A stretch of DNA of 64,000 bases, taken from NCBI RefSeq assembly GCF_014207095.1, contig NZ_JACHBG010000020.1:34644-98643 (forward strand), written 5' to 3'. Positions 1-8,578 of the stretch are shown piece after piece (position 1 is the stretch's first letter; each line of letters starts with the position of its first letter). The DNA comes from Martinezella lusitana (GTDB lineage: Bacteria; Pseudomonadota; Alphaproteobacteria; Rhizobiales; Rhizobiaceae). A model generated the notes under the pieces. The model was not told where the DNA came from. It made no database searches and saw nothing but the letters and a program-made list of their open reading frames with translations. The position numbers were made by a program, and so were the translations under genes.

Positions 1-1425
1 ATTGGCGACCAGCTTGTTGTGGAAATAGCGCATCTGCCGGCCTGCCCAGACGGATTCGAGCGCGCGAGCGGCGGTACGCCCTAGTGTCGAAAATAACGCC
101 GCGGTCGGCAGGCCGAGGTCCTTCAGGACCTTGTCGACGGGATCCTTGAATTCTGCCTTGCCCTGGGCGTAGCCCAAGACCCAACGGGAAAGCGGGCCGA
201 CTTCCATGGCGTGGCCGCGCCAGCGCGGCGCCTTGATCCAAGAATATTTTCCGCCTTCGTCCAGCTCTTGAATGTTGGTCTTGGTGCCCTTGGCATTCGG
301 CCCAAGCTCGTAATGCGGCACGGTGACACCGTCCCAGGGATGCAAGCCCTTGGCCTCGTCCGGATATTCGTACCAGGAGTGACTGACGAATTCCTGGATC
401 TGCTCTGGATCGGAATGGTCGACTGGCAGGACTTCGTTGAAATTGCCATTAATGATCGCACCGCGCGGAAGCTTCAGGCTCGCCTCCGTGTAGTCATTTG
501 CGTGTTCCGGCACGTCGCCATAGGCAAGCACGTTCTTGCCCGACAACCCGCCGCCGAACAGCCAATCCTTGTAGAAGGAACCGATCGCCATGATGTCCGG
601 TAGGTATACCTTCTCGTTGAACTCGATCAGCTGGTCGATCACCGACGAAATTTGGTTTAACCGTTCCATTGTAATCGCGCCGACGGCTCCCGTGCCGTCG
701 AGGTTGATCGGACAGGGCACTCCGCCGACCAGCCAATTCGGATGCGGATTTTTCCCGCCGAAGATCGTGTGGATCTTGACGATCTCCCTCTGGAAATCGA
801 GGGCTTCGAGATAGTGTGCTACGGCCATCAGGTTCGCTTCAGGCGGCAGCTTATAGGATAGATTGCCCCAGTAGCCGTTCTTGAATGGACCAAGCTGGCC
901 GGATTGGACGAACTTTCTCAGCCGTGTCTGGATGTCTTTGAAGTAGCCCGGCGAAGACAATGGCCAATCGGACACCGATTGGGCAAGCGCCGAGGTGGCC
1001 TTCACATCGGCCGTGAGGGCAGATATGACATCCACCCAGTCGAGCGCATGCAGGTGATAGAAATGCACGACGTGGTCATGAACCTGCAATGCCAGCTGCA
1101 TGAGATTGCGGATCGAATTGGCGTTTTCCGGAATGGTTATGCCGAGCGCATTTTCAACCGCCCGCACCGATGTGAGCGCATGGGTTCCGGTGCAGACGCC
1201 GCAGATCCGTTCCGTGAAAGCCCAGGCATCGCGTGGATCGCGATTTTTGAGGATGACTTCAATGCCTCGCCACATTGTGCCGGTGGAAACGGCATTGCGG
1301 ATGATATTGTCCTCGTCGACATTGACCTCGACCCGCATGTGGCCTTCGATGCGGGTTACAGGATCGACCACAAGACGCTTGCCGGAATTGTCGAGCGTGA
1401 AGCCATCTGGCGTTTGGATGGTCAT
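1..1425 (-). CDS. hupL: Uptake [NiFe]-hydrogenase large subunit, C-terminus beyond window
   Basis: Encodes the catalytic subunit of the membrane-bound uptake hydrogenase, which oxidises H2 released by nitrogenase. 475 codons are visible of roughly 600 expected; the C-terminal nickel ligand pair lies beyond base 1. The N-terminal nickel-binding motif RICGVCTGTHA is intact near residue 75, followed by the family-typical segments HDHVVHFYHLHALDWVD and GGKNPHPNWLVGG. The ATG overlaps the hupS stop codon by four bases (ATGA), so the two subunits are translationally coupled. The maturation genes (hupC, hupD onwards) would be expected to the left of the window. Identity is secure. Confidence 0.97.
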   Translation of the reverse strand, partial: MTIQTPDGFTLDNSGKRLVVDPVTRIEGHMRVEVNVDEDNIIRNAVSTGTMWRGIEVILKNRDPRDAWAFTERICGVCTGTHALTSVRAVENALGITIPENANSIRNLMQLALQVHDHVVHFYHLHALDWVDVISALTADVKATSALAQSVSDWPLSSPGYFKDIQTRLRKFVQSGQLGPFKNGYWGNLSYKLPPEANLMAVAHYLEALDFQREIVKIHTIFGGKNPHPNWLVGGVPCPINLDGTGAVGAITMERLNQISSVIDQLIEFNEKVYLPDIMAIGSFYKDWLFGGGLSGKNVLAYGDVPEHANDYTEASLKLPRGAIINGNFNEVLPVDHSDPEQIQEFVSHSWYEYPDEAKGLHPWDGVTVPHYELGPNAKGTKTNIQELDEGGKYSWIKAPRWRGHAMEVGPLSRWVLGYAQGKAEFKDPVDKVLKDLGLPTAALFSTLGRTAARALESVWAGRQMRYFHNKLVAN

Positions 1426-2534
1426 CGTGATCTTTCCTGTCCATTGCCGTTTTTAGGACCGGTTTTCCCGCGCTTGGCGGTGACCTGCTTGACGGCGCTG
1501 ATTGCAGCATGGGCAGCAATCGCCCCACCGACAACACCAGCTGCGGTCATGCCCACCTGGTCTGCAGTGGCTTCCACGCCGAATGGGCTGACCTCGGTCA
1601 GTCGGGAGTAAAAGCTTCCTGCGTCCCAGAAATTTTGTTCCGAGCAGCCGATGCAGCCATGACCCGACTGGATCGGGAAAGAGACGCCGCCATTCCAGCG
1701 AACGGTCGAGCAGGCGTTATAGGTGGTCGGGCCTTTGCAGCCCATCTTGTAGAGGCAGTAGCCCTTGCGCGCGCCTTCGTCGTCCCACTCCTCGACGAAC
1801 TGGCCGGCGTCGAAATGAGCGCGCCGATAGCACTTGTCGTGGATGCGCTGCGAATAAAACATCTTAGGCCGACCCTGATGATCGAGTTCGGGGAGCTTGC
1901 CGAACGTGGTGATGAAGGTGACGACGCCGGTCATCACCTCTGCGATCGGCGGACAGCCAGGCACTTTGATGATCGGCTTGTCGCGGATCACTTTGTCGAT
2001 CGGCGTCGCCTCGGTGGGGTTGGGCGTTGCGGCCTGAACGCAGCCCGAAGAGGCACAGGTTCCCCAGGCGATGACAGCCAGGGCGCCTTCGGCCATCCAT
2101 TTGAGTTTCTCGACGAAGGGTCGCCCGCCATCGATGCAGAACATCCCGCCTTCGTTGAGCGGCGGATTGCCTTCGACGGCAAGAATGTACTTGCCCTTGT
2201 GCTTCTCCTTGGTCTCTTTGAGGATCGCCTCGGCCTGGTAGCCGGCCGCCGCCATGATTGTATCGTCGTAATCGAGTGAAATCATCGACAGGACTACATC
2301 CTTGGCCAGCGGATAGGCGGAGCGGATGAAGCTTTCCGAGCAGCAGGTGCATTCGAGCCCATGCATCCAGATCACCGGCACACGCTCTTTGGTTTCAAGT
2401 GCCTCGGCCATCGCTGCGGCCGTATCGGAGCCAAGGCCGAGGCAGGCCGCCGTGAGGCTGCAGAACTTCATGAAACTGCGCCGGGTTATGCCCTGGCGAC
2501 GGATAACATCGTAAAACGTTTCGGTCGCGGCCAT
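1422..2534 (-). CDS. hupS: Uptake [NiFe]-hydrogenase small subunit
   Basis: Small Fe-S subunit that carries electrons from HupL to the membrane chain. The protein is 370 residues from the chosen start, normal for the family. It opens with a twin-arginine export signal (RRSFMKF) and hydrophobic stretch, then shows the proximal cluster motif ECTCCSESFIR, WGTCASSGC, and a cysteine-rich C-terminal part with medial and distal clusters. The ATG at 2534 is preferred over a GTG seven codons upstream because a strong GGAGGAG ribosome site lies just 5' of it. It sits 94 bases downstream of the monooxygenase gene on the same strand. No NifA-type promoter is visible in that gap, so transcription may come from further upstream. 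Confidence 0.97.
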   Translation of the reverse strand: MAATETFYDVIRRQGITRRSFMKFCSLTAACLGLGSDTAAAMAEALETKERVPVIWMHGLECTCCSESFIRSAYPLAKDVVLSMISLDYDDTIMAAAGYQAEAILKETKEKHKGKYILAVEGNPPLNEGGMFCIDGGRPFVEKLKWMAEGALAVIAWGTCASSGCVQAATPNPTEATPIDKVIRDKPIIKVPGCPPIAEVMTGVVTFITTFGKLPELDHQGRPKMFYSQRIHDKCYRRAHFDAGQFVEEWDDEGARKGYCLYKMGCKGPTTYNACSTVRWNGGVSFPIQSGHGCIGCSEQNFWDAGSFYSRLTEVSPFGVEATADQVGMTAAGVVGGAIAAHAAISAVKQVTAKRGKTGPKNGNGQERSR

Positions 2535-2628
2535 CCTGCTCCTCCACCTTCCCACCCCTGAGGCCTTTTTATTCAGTGAGCGATTTTAATCCTCGATCTC
2601 AACTCGACCCCTGAGTGGCGACCGCTTT

Positions 2629-4572
2629 TCAAACCGCTTCAGCCGAGGCCTTTGACTGGTAGCCGACGTTCCCCATGATGTGGTAGTCACTGAGGTCTGC
2701 CTCCTTCGTTAGGTTCCAATAGTCGATAAGGCGCCAAGGGCTGTTTGTTACGATTCGCCCCCGGGCGTTGCGGAAATAAGTGGACATGCCGGGATGGCTC
2801 CAGATCATCTTCTGGTGCATTTCCTGGATCGTCCGGTTGTAGTGTTGATAAACGTCTTGCCGGCATTCCACCTCGGATAACTTCTTTTCTCCCATCTGGC
2901 GCAGAACGCTCAGCACGTAGTCCAGCTGGCTTTCGATCGTGAAGATGAAGTTCCCGCGATGACCGAGGGCTGTATTGGGGCCGTAGAGCATGAAGAAGTT
3001 CGGGAAACCCGGCATGACGCTACCAAGATACGCCTGACAGTCGTCATCGTCCCAAGCCTCACGTACTGTCACGCCATCGCGTCCGAATATCTGAACTGGA
3101 AGCAAGAAGCGTGTGATATCGTAGCCCGAGGCGACGATGAGAACATCTGCCTCATGGCTGTCGCCATTTATCGCTCGGATCGACTTGCCTTCGACCTGTG
3201 CAGCAGCGCTGTCCACCAGACTGACCTGCGGCTTCAGAAGGGTTCTGTACCAGCCATTGTCCAGGAGCATTCGCTTGCCGAACGGCGGGTAGGGGGGAAT
3301 GACCTTCGCCAGTAGCTCGGGCCGCCCGGCGAGCTGTTCTTCGATATATCGTGTACACGTCTCGCGGTGGCCGTCGTTCAGCGCATTCACAGAGCGATCG
3401 GGATGCGGCCATGCCGGATCCTTCTGCAGGGATTCGTGCACTTGAGTATCAAAAATCCAACTCAGCCGGAGCCTATAAAGCCATTCGTAATGTGGTACCG
3501 CGCGGAGCAAGAACTGCATCGACTCGGGAACCGACATAAGAAATTTTGGAAAGGGTGCCGCCCATTGGCGCGATCGTTGGAAGATTGTCAGGGCGCTCAC
3601 CCGATCGGCGATGGCCGGGACAATCTGCATTGCCGATGCTCCGTTTCCGATCACAGCCACGCGTTTGCCGTCGAGCGTAACCCCGGGATCCCAATTGGAG
3701 GTGTGCACCAACGGTCCGTCGAAGTCACGCAGCCCGGGAATGTTTGGCCATTTTGGCGTGGTAAATCCGCCCACGGCTGAAATGACCACATTGGTTACAA
3801 GGGTTTCTTCCCGCCCGTCTGGCAAGCGCAATCGAGAATGCCAAGTCCGGCTTTCCTCATCATAACGAGAAAACAGGCATTCCGTGCCGTAGCGGATTGA
3901 GCTTTCAATACCGAAGTCGCAGGCGACCCGGTTGAGATATTCATCAATTTCCTGCTGCAACGGGAAGAACTTACTCCAGTCGCCGCTGGCAAACGTGAAG
4001 GAGTATAGATGTCCGGGCGTGTCGACCCCGCAGCCAGGATAGCGATGTGAATGCCAGACCCCGCCTGTGCGGTCCTGCTTTTCAATCTGGATGTAAGAAA
4101 CGCCCAGTTGTCGCAGCCGAACTGCGGCCGCGATGCCGGACATGCCGGCTCCGATGACAAGTATGCGGAAGTTGTCCGGCAAACACACCGGATCAGGAAC
4201 CGCGCCTGAATACCTCCGCAGCTTGTGGATCATCATGTCAGCATATTCCGGCGGAATAGGCTCAGCTTCTGACATGGAGAGCATGCGGATCAATTCTTCT
4301 GCCGATAAGTCTGCCCTTGCGATGGGAACGCCTTGGCGCCAAGCCATGATGGCGCTCAGTGCTGCATCGCGAATCTCCGCCTGCAATTCGATTGCCAGAC
4401 CACCGGAGTCGTTGTCGTCCCAGCCGCTCTTGGCAGGAATAAACCGCGGACCTAGCCAATATTCTCGTCCTGTGAACTGATAAAGCAGGAGCAACAAGGT
4501 TGGGATATTGGCCGAAGGGAGTGCTTCGGCGATACGCTGACGAAACTGGTCGATGTCTTCAAAGTGAGCCAT
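2629..4572 (-). CDS. Flavin-containing monooxygenase, Baeyer-Villiger type
   Basis: 647-residue FAD/NADPH monooxygenase. A first dinucleotide fold (VIGAGMSGIAAAVRL, about residue 138) binds FAD. A Baeyer-Villiger-like fingerprint follows (FDGPLVHTSNWDP), then a second nucleotide fold (VAVIGNGASAMQIVPAI) for NADPH. About 130 residues precede the first fold, so it belongs to the long class with an N-terminal extension. Such enzymes insert oxygen next to a ketone or oxidise N or S atoms; the substrate cannot be read from the sequence. It lies between a NifA/sigma-54 unit upstream and hupS-hupL downstream, all on the same strand, so it may be expressed in nitrogen-fixing cells. Family is clear, function is not. 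Confidence 0.9.
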   Translation of the reverse strand: MAHFEDIDQFRQRIAEALPSANIPTLLLLLYQFTGREYWLGPRFIPAKSGWDDNDSGGLAIELQAEIRDAALSAIMAWRQGVPIARADLSAEELIRMLSMSEAEPIPPEYADMMIHKLRRYSGAVPDPVCLPDNFRILVIGAGMSGIAAAVRLRQLGVSYIQIEKQDRTGGVWHSHRYPGCGVDTPGHLYSFTFASGDWSKFFPLQQEIDEYLNRVACDFGIESSIRYGTECLFSRYDEESRTWHSRLRLPDGREETLVTNVVISAVGGFTTPKWPNIPGLRDFDGPLVHTSNWDPGVTLDGKRVAVIGNGASAMQIVPAIADRVSALTIFQRSRQWAAPFPKFLMSVPESMQFLLRAVPHYEWLYRLRLSWIFDTQVHESLQKDPAWPHPDRSVNALNDGHRETCTRYIEEQLAGRPELLAKVIPPYPPFGKRMLLDNGWYRTLLKPQVSLVDSAAAQVEGKSIRAINGDSHEADVLIVASGYDITRFLLPVQIFGRDGVTVREAWDDDDCQAYLGSVMPGFPNFFMLYGPNTALGHRGNFIFTIESQLDYVLSVLRQMGEKKLSEVECRQDVYQHYNRTIQEMHQKMIWSHPGMSTYFRNARGRIVTNSPWRLIDYWNLTKEADLSDYHIMGNVGYQSKASAEAV

Positions 4573-4745
4573 GGATTAGGTTCCTGCGGTTGAAGGATCT
4601 GGACCAATCGTCCAAGGCCTCGCGCCTGGATGCGATTGCTGTCCAAGTTCGAGGGTTCCACGACGGGCGTTTGGGGAGATTCTGCAGCAATTCGGCAAAT
4701 ATCAATTCAAAACGCGCCGGACCGGTCGGCATTGATCGCCGCGAA

Positions 4746-4767
4746 CAAAAAGCCGCCTATTGAGGCG
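4746..4767 (-). terminator. Short hairpin plus T-run ending the NifA-driven unit
   Basis: On the minus strand a five-base-pair GC-rich stem (CGCCT / AGGCG, four-base loop) is followed directly by five T residues. It lies downstream of the short reading frames at 4757-4965 and upstream of the monooxygenase gene. The stem is short, so termination may be partial. Confidence 0.5.
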
Positions 4768-4882
4768 CCGTCAGATTAGAGGTTATGACGACGATGAGGG
4801 TTTGCTCGTGCGTTCGTCGCGACCACCCAGGTACAACCTGATGCGTCTGCGTGGCCACCGTTCGATATTCCTCGGCGAACAT
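4757..4882 (-). CDS. Alternative small frame in the NifA-driven unit
   Basis: A 41-residue frame beginning MFAEEYRTVATQTHQVVPGW, with an AAGGA ribosome site seven bases before the ATG. Its TAG stop falls inside the terminator stem. It overlaps the 60-residue frame at 4783-4965 in a different phase, and its composition is more protein-like than that frame. No homologous family is recognised, and only one of the two frames is likely to be used. Confidence 0.3.
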   Translation of the reverse strand: MFAEEYRTVATQTHQVVPGWSRRTHEQTLIVVITSNLTAPQ

Positions 4883-4965
4883 GGCCTGTTCCTTCTTCGG
4901 GATCTGGAGCCTTCTGCTCTCGGATGACCGGGCATAGGTCCCGGCAGATAATTTGGCGCTAACAT
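4783..4965 (-). CDS. Candidate small basic protein under a NifA promoter
   Basis: A 60-residue frame that starts about 45 bases downstream of the predicted transcription start of the NifA/sigma-54 promoter. It has a GGAG ribosome site eight bases before its ATG and stops just before the terminator hairpin. The predicted peptide is arginine-rich in the middle and ends in serines; no family is recognised. A second frame at 4757-4882 (41 residues) overlaps it and also has a ribosome site (AAGGA). The unit might therefore encode either peptide, both, or act as a small RNA. Coding status is an inference from position only. Confidence 0.35.
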   Translation of the reverse strand: MLAPNYLPGPMPGHPRAEGSRSRRRNRPCSPRNIERWPRRRIRLYLGGRDERTSKPSSSS

Positions 4966-5020
4966 TTCGACATCTCCATGCGGTACCGTCGGACCGTGAC
5001 GCGTCTGCAAATGCTTCGCA

Positions 5021-5035
5021 GCAATATGCGTGCCA
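5021..5035 (-). promoter_or_regulatory. Sigma-54 (-24/-12) promoter
   Basis: The minus strand reads TGGCACGCATATTGC, an exact match to the RpoN consensus TGGCACG-N4-TTGC. Transcription would start near 5009 and run leftward through the small frames at 4783-4965, possibly on into the monooxygenase and hupSL. Confidence 0.85.
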
Positions 5036-5100
5036 AAGGAAAAAATGTTTTCTTGTTCAACATAATCGATCAAACCGCCCGGCGTTGCATATCGATCGAT

Positions 5101-5116
5101 TGTCGCATATCGGACA
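5101..5116 (-). promoter_or_regulatory. NifA upstream activator site
   Basis: TGTCGCATATCGGACA fits TGT-N10-ACA exactly. It lies about 66 bases upstream of the sigma-54 promoter at 5021-5035, separated from it by an AT-rich stretch that could bend. Site, spacing and promoter together form a complete NifA-dependent arrangement. Confidence 0.8.
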
Positions 5117-5369
5117 AGGCCAAGTGATCTTGACCCGTTAACCGCCTGACGAGCGCGAGGGACTGCTGCCGACCTCCTCGCCGGGACATCGAGTTCGGGG
5201 CCGAGCGTCTCGGCCGCGAATGTTGCCCAATCCGTTATGCCCGATATTCCCTCGCGCTTTGGCCGAAAGGGCACGACAAATCGTTGCCAGACATGGGTGG
5301 AATGGCTGGTTATTGCCAATAGCATGCGAAGGATTGGCTCTTCGCCGGCAGCGGCGGCAGGACTTGTTC

Positions 5370-6479
5370 TTAGGTCGCCTTTTCCAGCACGTGAATGTCT
5401 GAGCCGGCGGCATCTGAAAGCACATCAACCGACACAAGCCCTGCCAGGTTCGCGCATTCTCTGAAAAACTCTTCCGAAAAAGAAAATGAGTTCTTCAAAT
5501 GCAGCCGATCACCATTTTTAAGTTCGATGCTTTTTCCTTTGAGTCGAAACGACAAATTTCTATTCACCGTCGCGGTGTGGATCACCTGCATGAAGCTGTC
5601 ATCACCTCTTATATCCGCCTCATACTCAAACACTCCTGGATCAAAGTTATCGTCGACGGGTAATTCTGCCTTCATTCGATAAAATACGTTTAGCTGAAAT
5701 TCTGGATGCGCTTCGTAGTAGGCTTTTGCGACATTCCACCTCAGATCCGAGCCTATTGAGATCGCAAGCCAGCACTTCTCAGCGCTGTTCGATATCCTCC
5801 TCAACGCCTGGACAACCGCCGCAACCGGAGGAGCCTCACTTATGGAAGCGGCAAGATTCCCAAAAGTCCGCCCGAACATGACGACCAATGCCGTTTCCTC
5901 ATCGGAAAAAAAGCGCCGCCCGGAAAAAATGTCATCTCGTATGAACTCGATCTTCAGGTCGAACGATGGTGGCGATCGCTCTATATCCGAGAGGAACTCG
6001 TTCGAGCGATCAACCAGTACGCAACGTGAGGTTTTTCCGCGCAACTCCGTTGCAAGGGGAAGGGTCTTCTGCTGAAATGCTCGCACTGTTCCGGGGCCAA
6101 AGTCGAGAATTGACACCCCTTTTTGAGATCGCTTGCCCTGAGGCCATCGGACATACTCTTTTACTCTCTGCTGAAGGTCTCGTGCCAACTTGATCTCGGC
6201 GTCGACCATATTGGTTGTCCCGGTATCCAACGCATTGTTCATCCTCTGGGTTTCAGCCCTTGCCCACAACAGCGAGCCGCTCATCGAATTGCCGTCCCGA
6301 TCACATCCAGTGTGGTGAGCGTATTGTTCTGGACCTAAGTCTGGCGCATATTTTTGTTGAAACAGCTTCAAACTCGTTTCAAGAAAGCTCACAATTGCTC
6401 TCCTCTGTGGGTGGCGATGGATTGGCGACAGGCGAAACTTTTGCGCAAAAAATTCTTTTGCCCGTCGCATTGAGCGCAC
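5370..6479 (-). CDS. EgtD-like SAM-dependent methyltransferase
   Basis: 369 residues from the longest start. The SAM-binding motif I is SILDFGPGTVRAF, near residue 122. The downstream pattern (FGRTFGNL, then LAISIGSDLRWNVAKAYY, then the second lobe FYRMKAELPVDDNFDPGVFEYEA) resembles the histidine-specific methyltransferase domain of EgtD and its relatives, which trimethylate the alpha-amino group of histidine. Substrate residues cannot be checked here, so a different amino acid or peptide substrate is possible. No good ribosome site is visible at the first ATG, and internal starts near 6309 or 6240 are possible. No other ergothioneine genes (egtB, egtC) are nearby. It lies upstream of the NifA-driven unit and divergent from the P450. 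Confidence 0.7.
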   Translation of the reverse strand: MRSMRRAKEFFAQKFRLSPIHRHPQRRAIVSFLETSLKLFQQKYAPDLGPEQYAHHTGCDRDGNSMSGSLLWARAETQRMNNALDTGTTNMVDAEIKLARDLQQRVKEYVRWPQGKRSQKGVSILDFGPGTVRAFQQKTLPLATELRGKTSRCVLVDRSNEFLSDIERSPPSFDLKIEFIRDDIFSGRRFFSDEETALVVMFGRTFGNLAASISEAPPVAAVVQALRRISNSAEKCWLAISIGSDLRWNVAKAYYEAHPEFQLNVFYRMKAELPVDDNFDPGVFEYEADIRGDDSFMQVIHTATVNRNLSFRLKGKSIELKNGDRLHLKNSFSFSEEFFRECANLAGLVSVDVLSDAAGSDIHVLEKAT

Positions 6480-6765
6480 GGATCGTGGCGGCGGCTTTCT
6501 GTGCCATACGTATGGCGGTGTCTTTGCAGCTACCCACCTTTTTGTGTGGGGCCGACTGTCGGATTTTCCTCCTCCAGCAAGTCGGCGGCGGTTCAGGCAT
6601 TATTCAGGCCAAGGCAGAACATCGTTTTAAAACAATGAAGTGCTACTCATGCGCCTTTGACCGTGTCCGGCATTGTCGGAAGCGCGACACCGTAATGTCG
6701 CGTGTTTGCTCGTCGACCTCTACGCCAAGTTGCTTGCGCGAGCGCGATCGCGTTTCACCGGTTTT

Positions 6766-6873
6766 TGTTAGCTCCTCGACACAAGCTTTTTCAGCTTGCT
6801 CGGGATCAAATAGCCGAAGAGCAACGGGAAGATCGCTTTTCGGCCGACCAAAGGGAACTGGCATGAATTTTGA
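6766..6873 (+). promoter_or_regulatory. Possible NifA/sigma-54 promoter for the P450
   Basis: TGTTAGCTCCTCGACA at 6766-6781 fits TGT-N10-ACA. 78 bases downstream, TGGCATGAATTTTGA at 6859-6873 is a weak -24/-12 match, with the last element TTGA instead of TTGC. The leader to the P450 would be about 225 bases. The single mismatch and long leader keep confidence low. Confidence 0.3.
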
Positions 6874-7110
6874 ACTCTCTCTGCGAGGCGATCAGCGCTG
6901 CCGGCACCTTGAGTGGCCTCATAATCGGGGGATGTCGGGTCGCGATCGACCGGACAACCAGATCGCGACGGTCAATAGCCGGAGTTGCCGAGTATCGCCA
7001 CTCGCCCTCTTGGCTTTTCGATCGGCAGATGAAGAGCGGCAATGGGACTTCAGCCGTCAAAGAACATGACGGGCTAATGCAGCCAGCCGCCGTTCAGGAG
7101 AAATCAATTC

Positions 7111-8325
7111 GTGGGTGACCCAATTCCAGATCATGTTCCGCGCGAAATGGTGAGCGACTTCAGCTTGTTCACGTCACCCGGCATGCAACGCGTCTCCAAT
7201 GGAGATCCTCATGGAGCCGCCGCTCGTGTTCACGCCGGACCACCAGTGTTTTATTCACTCCACAATACGCGTGATGGTCGTGGCACGTGGCTCAGAACCC
7301 GGGCCAAAGACCAACGCAAAGTGCTGCAGGACCCTGATACTTTTTCCAGCAATCGCAGCATTTTCGCCTCTGCGCTCGGTGACGACTGGCCGTTGATCCC
7401 ACTCGAGCTTGATCCACCGGCCCACGGCATCTTTCGCTCCCTGCTTAACCCCCTGTTCTCGCCAAAACGAGTGATGGCGCTGGAAGCGTCTATCCGTGCG
7501 CAAGCGATCACCATTGTCGAAAAGATCTCCGTGTCGGGTAAAAGCTGCGAGGTGATGAAAGATTTTGCCATTCCATTCACAGTTGGCGTCTTTCTTCAGT
7601 TTTTGGGATTACCGAACGAGCGGCTCGACGTATTTGTCGGCTGGGCGAAGGCCTTGCTCCACGGAGATAAGGTCCAACGATCGGCAGCCGCTCGGTCTAT
7701 TCTGGAGTTTATCGATGAACTTGCGGCCTTGCGCCGGAAAGAGCCTGCAGGCGACTTCATGACCTTCGTCGTGCAGGCACAGATCGATAGCCGCCTGCTG
7801 GCCGAAAACGAAGTCCGTGGCATCGGCGTACTATTGTTCGTCGCGGGGCTCGATACGGTCGCAGCCGCGATCGGCTTTGACTTGGCCCATCTGGCACGCA
7901 ATCCAAAAGACCAAAATTTGTTGCGCAGTGAACCGGAACGGATCGTGCTCGCAACCGAAGAATTGTTGCGGGCATATTCGACCGTACAGATGATTCGTGT
8001 GGCAACGAAAGATATCGATTTCGAAGGCGCGCCGATTCGCAAAGGGGATTATGTTTGCTGCGCTACGATGATTGCCAATCGTGATCCGGCGGAGTTCGAG
8101 GATCCCAACGTGATTGACCTGGCACGCGAGGACAACTGCCACACCGCGTTCGCCGCAGGTCCCCATCGTTGTCTTGGTTCGCACCTTGCCCGGCGGGAGA
8201 TCATCATCGGCTTGGAGGAATGGCTGTCTCATATTCCTCATTTCCGTATCAAAGAAGGTACGGCCCCCATAACCCATGGCGGCCATGTGTTCGGGATCGA
8301 AAATCTGGTCCTGGAATGGTCATAA
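7111..8325 (+). CDS. Cytochrome P450
   Basis: 404-residue soluble bacterial P450. Visible hallmarks are the I-helix oxygen-activation region (FVAGLDTVAAAIG, where the usual acidic-Thr pair reads D-T), the ExxR motif in EELLR, and the haem-binding loop FAAGPHRCLGSHLAR with the axial cysteine near residue 352. A [3Fe-4S]/[4Fe-4S] ferredoxin gene follows 34 bases later and is the likely electron donor. Rhizobial symbiotic plasmids carry several such P450s (for example CYP112/114/117 for gibberellin, and CYP127). This one stands alone without terpene genes and recalls CYP127, but that assignment is from memory. Substrate unknown. The base at 7111 follows an AT-rich stretch with AGGAG-like bases about 14 bases upstream. 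Confidence 0.92.
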   Translation: MGDPIPDHVPREMVSDFSLFTSPGMQRVSNGDPHGAAARVHAGPPVFYSLHNTRDGRGTWLRTRAKDQRKVLQDPDTFSSNRSIFASALGDDWPLIPLELDPPAHGIFRSLLNPLFSPKRVMALEASIRAQAITIVEKISVSGKSCEVMKDFAIPFTVGVFLQFLGLPNERLDVFVGWAKALLHGDKVQRSAAARSILEFIDELAALRRKEPAGDFMTFVVQAQIDSRLLAENEVRGIGVLLFVAGLDTVAAAIGFDLAHLARNPKDQNLLRSEPERIVLATEELLRAYSTVQMIRVATKDIDFEGAPIRKGDYVCCATMIANRDPAEFEDPNVIDLAREDNCHTAFAAGPHRCLGSHLARREIIIGLEEWLSHIPHFRIKEGTAPITHGGHVFGIENLVLEWS

Positions 8326-8359
8326 CTCGAGCGCCGCTATGCAGCTTCGGAGGTGCGGC

Positions 8360-8578
8360 ATGCACATCATCGTCCACACTGCCAAATGCCAGGGACACGC
8401 GCGATGCTGGTTCCAAGCGCCGGAGATCTTCAAGTTGGATGAGGATGGTTATATCCTGCCCGGCAATATCGACGTTGCTGCAGGGAACGAATTTCGCGCA
8501 TCCCGGGGTGCTCGATCATGCCCCGAACGTGCGCTGGAAATCACCCGCTCATTCGATACAGTTGGAGTCACGGCGTGA
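8360..8578 (+). CDS. P450-associated ferredoxin
   Basis: 72-residue small ferredoxin. Cysteines lie in a C-x5-C spacing (CQGHARC, residues 10-16) with a later CP dipeptide (SCPERAL), the pattern of short [3Fe-4S] or [4Fe-4S] ferredoxins that feed electrons to bacterial P450s. The start at 8360 is chosen over longer in-frame options because GGAGGTG lies four bases upstream and MHIIVH is a typical opening. It is coupled to the P450 at 7111-8325. Confidence 0.85.
   Translation: MHIIVHTAKCQGHARCWFQAPEIFKLDEDGYILPGNIDVAAGNEFRASRGARSCPERALEITRSFDTVGVTA

Noticed and set aside
1509..2279. Long plus-strand frame opposite hupS
   Set aside because: Mirror frame of a strongly conserved gene; composition (many H, R, D) and lack of a ribosome site mark it as a shadow.
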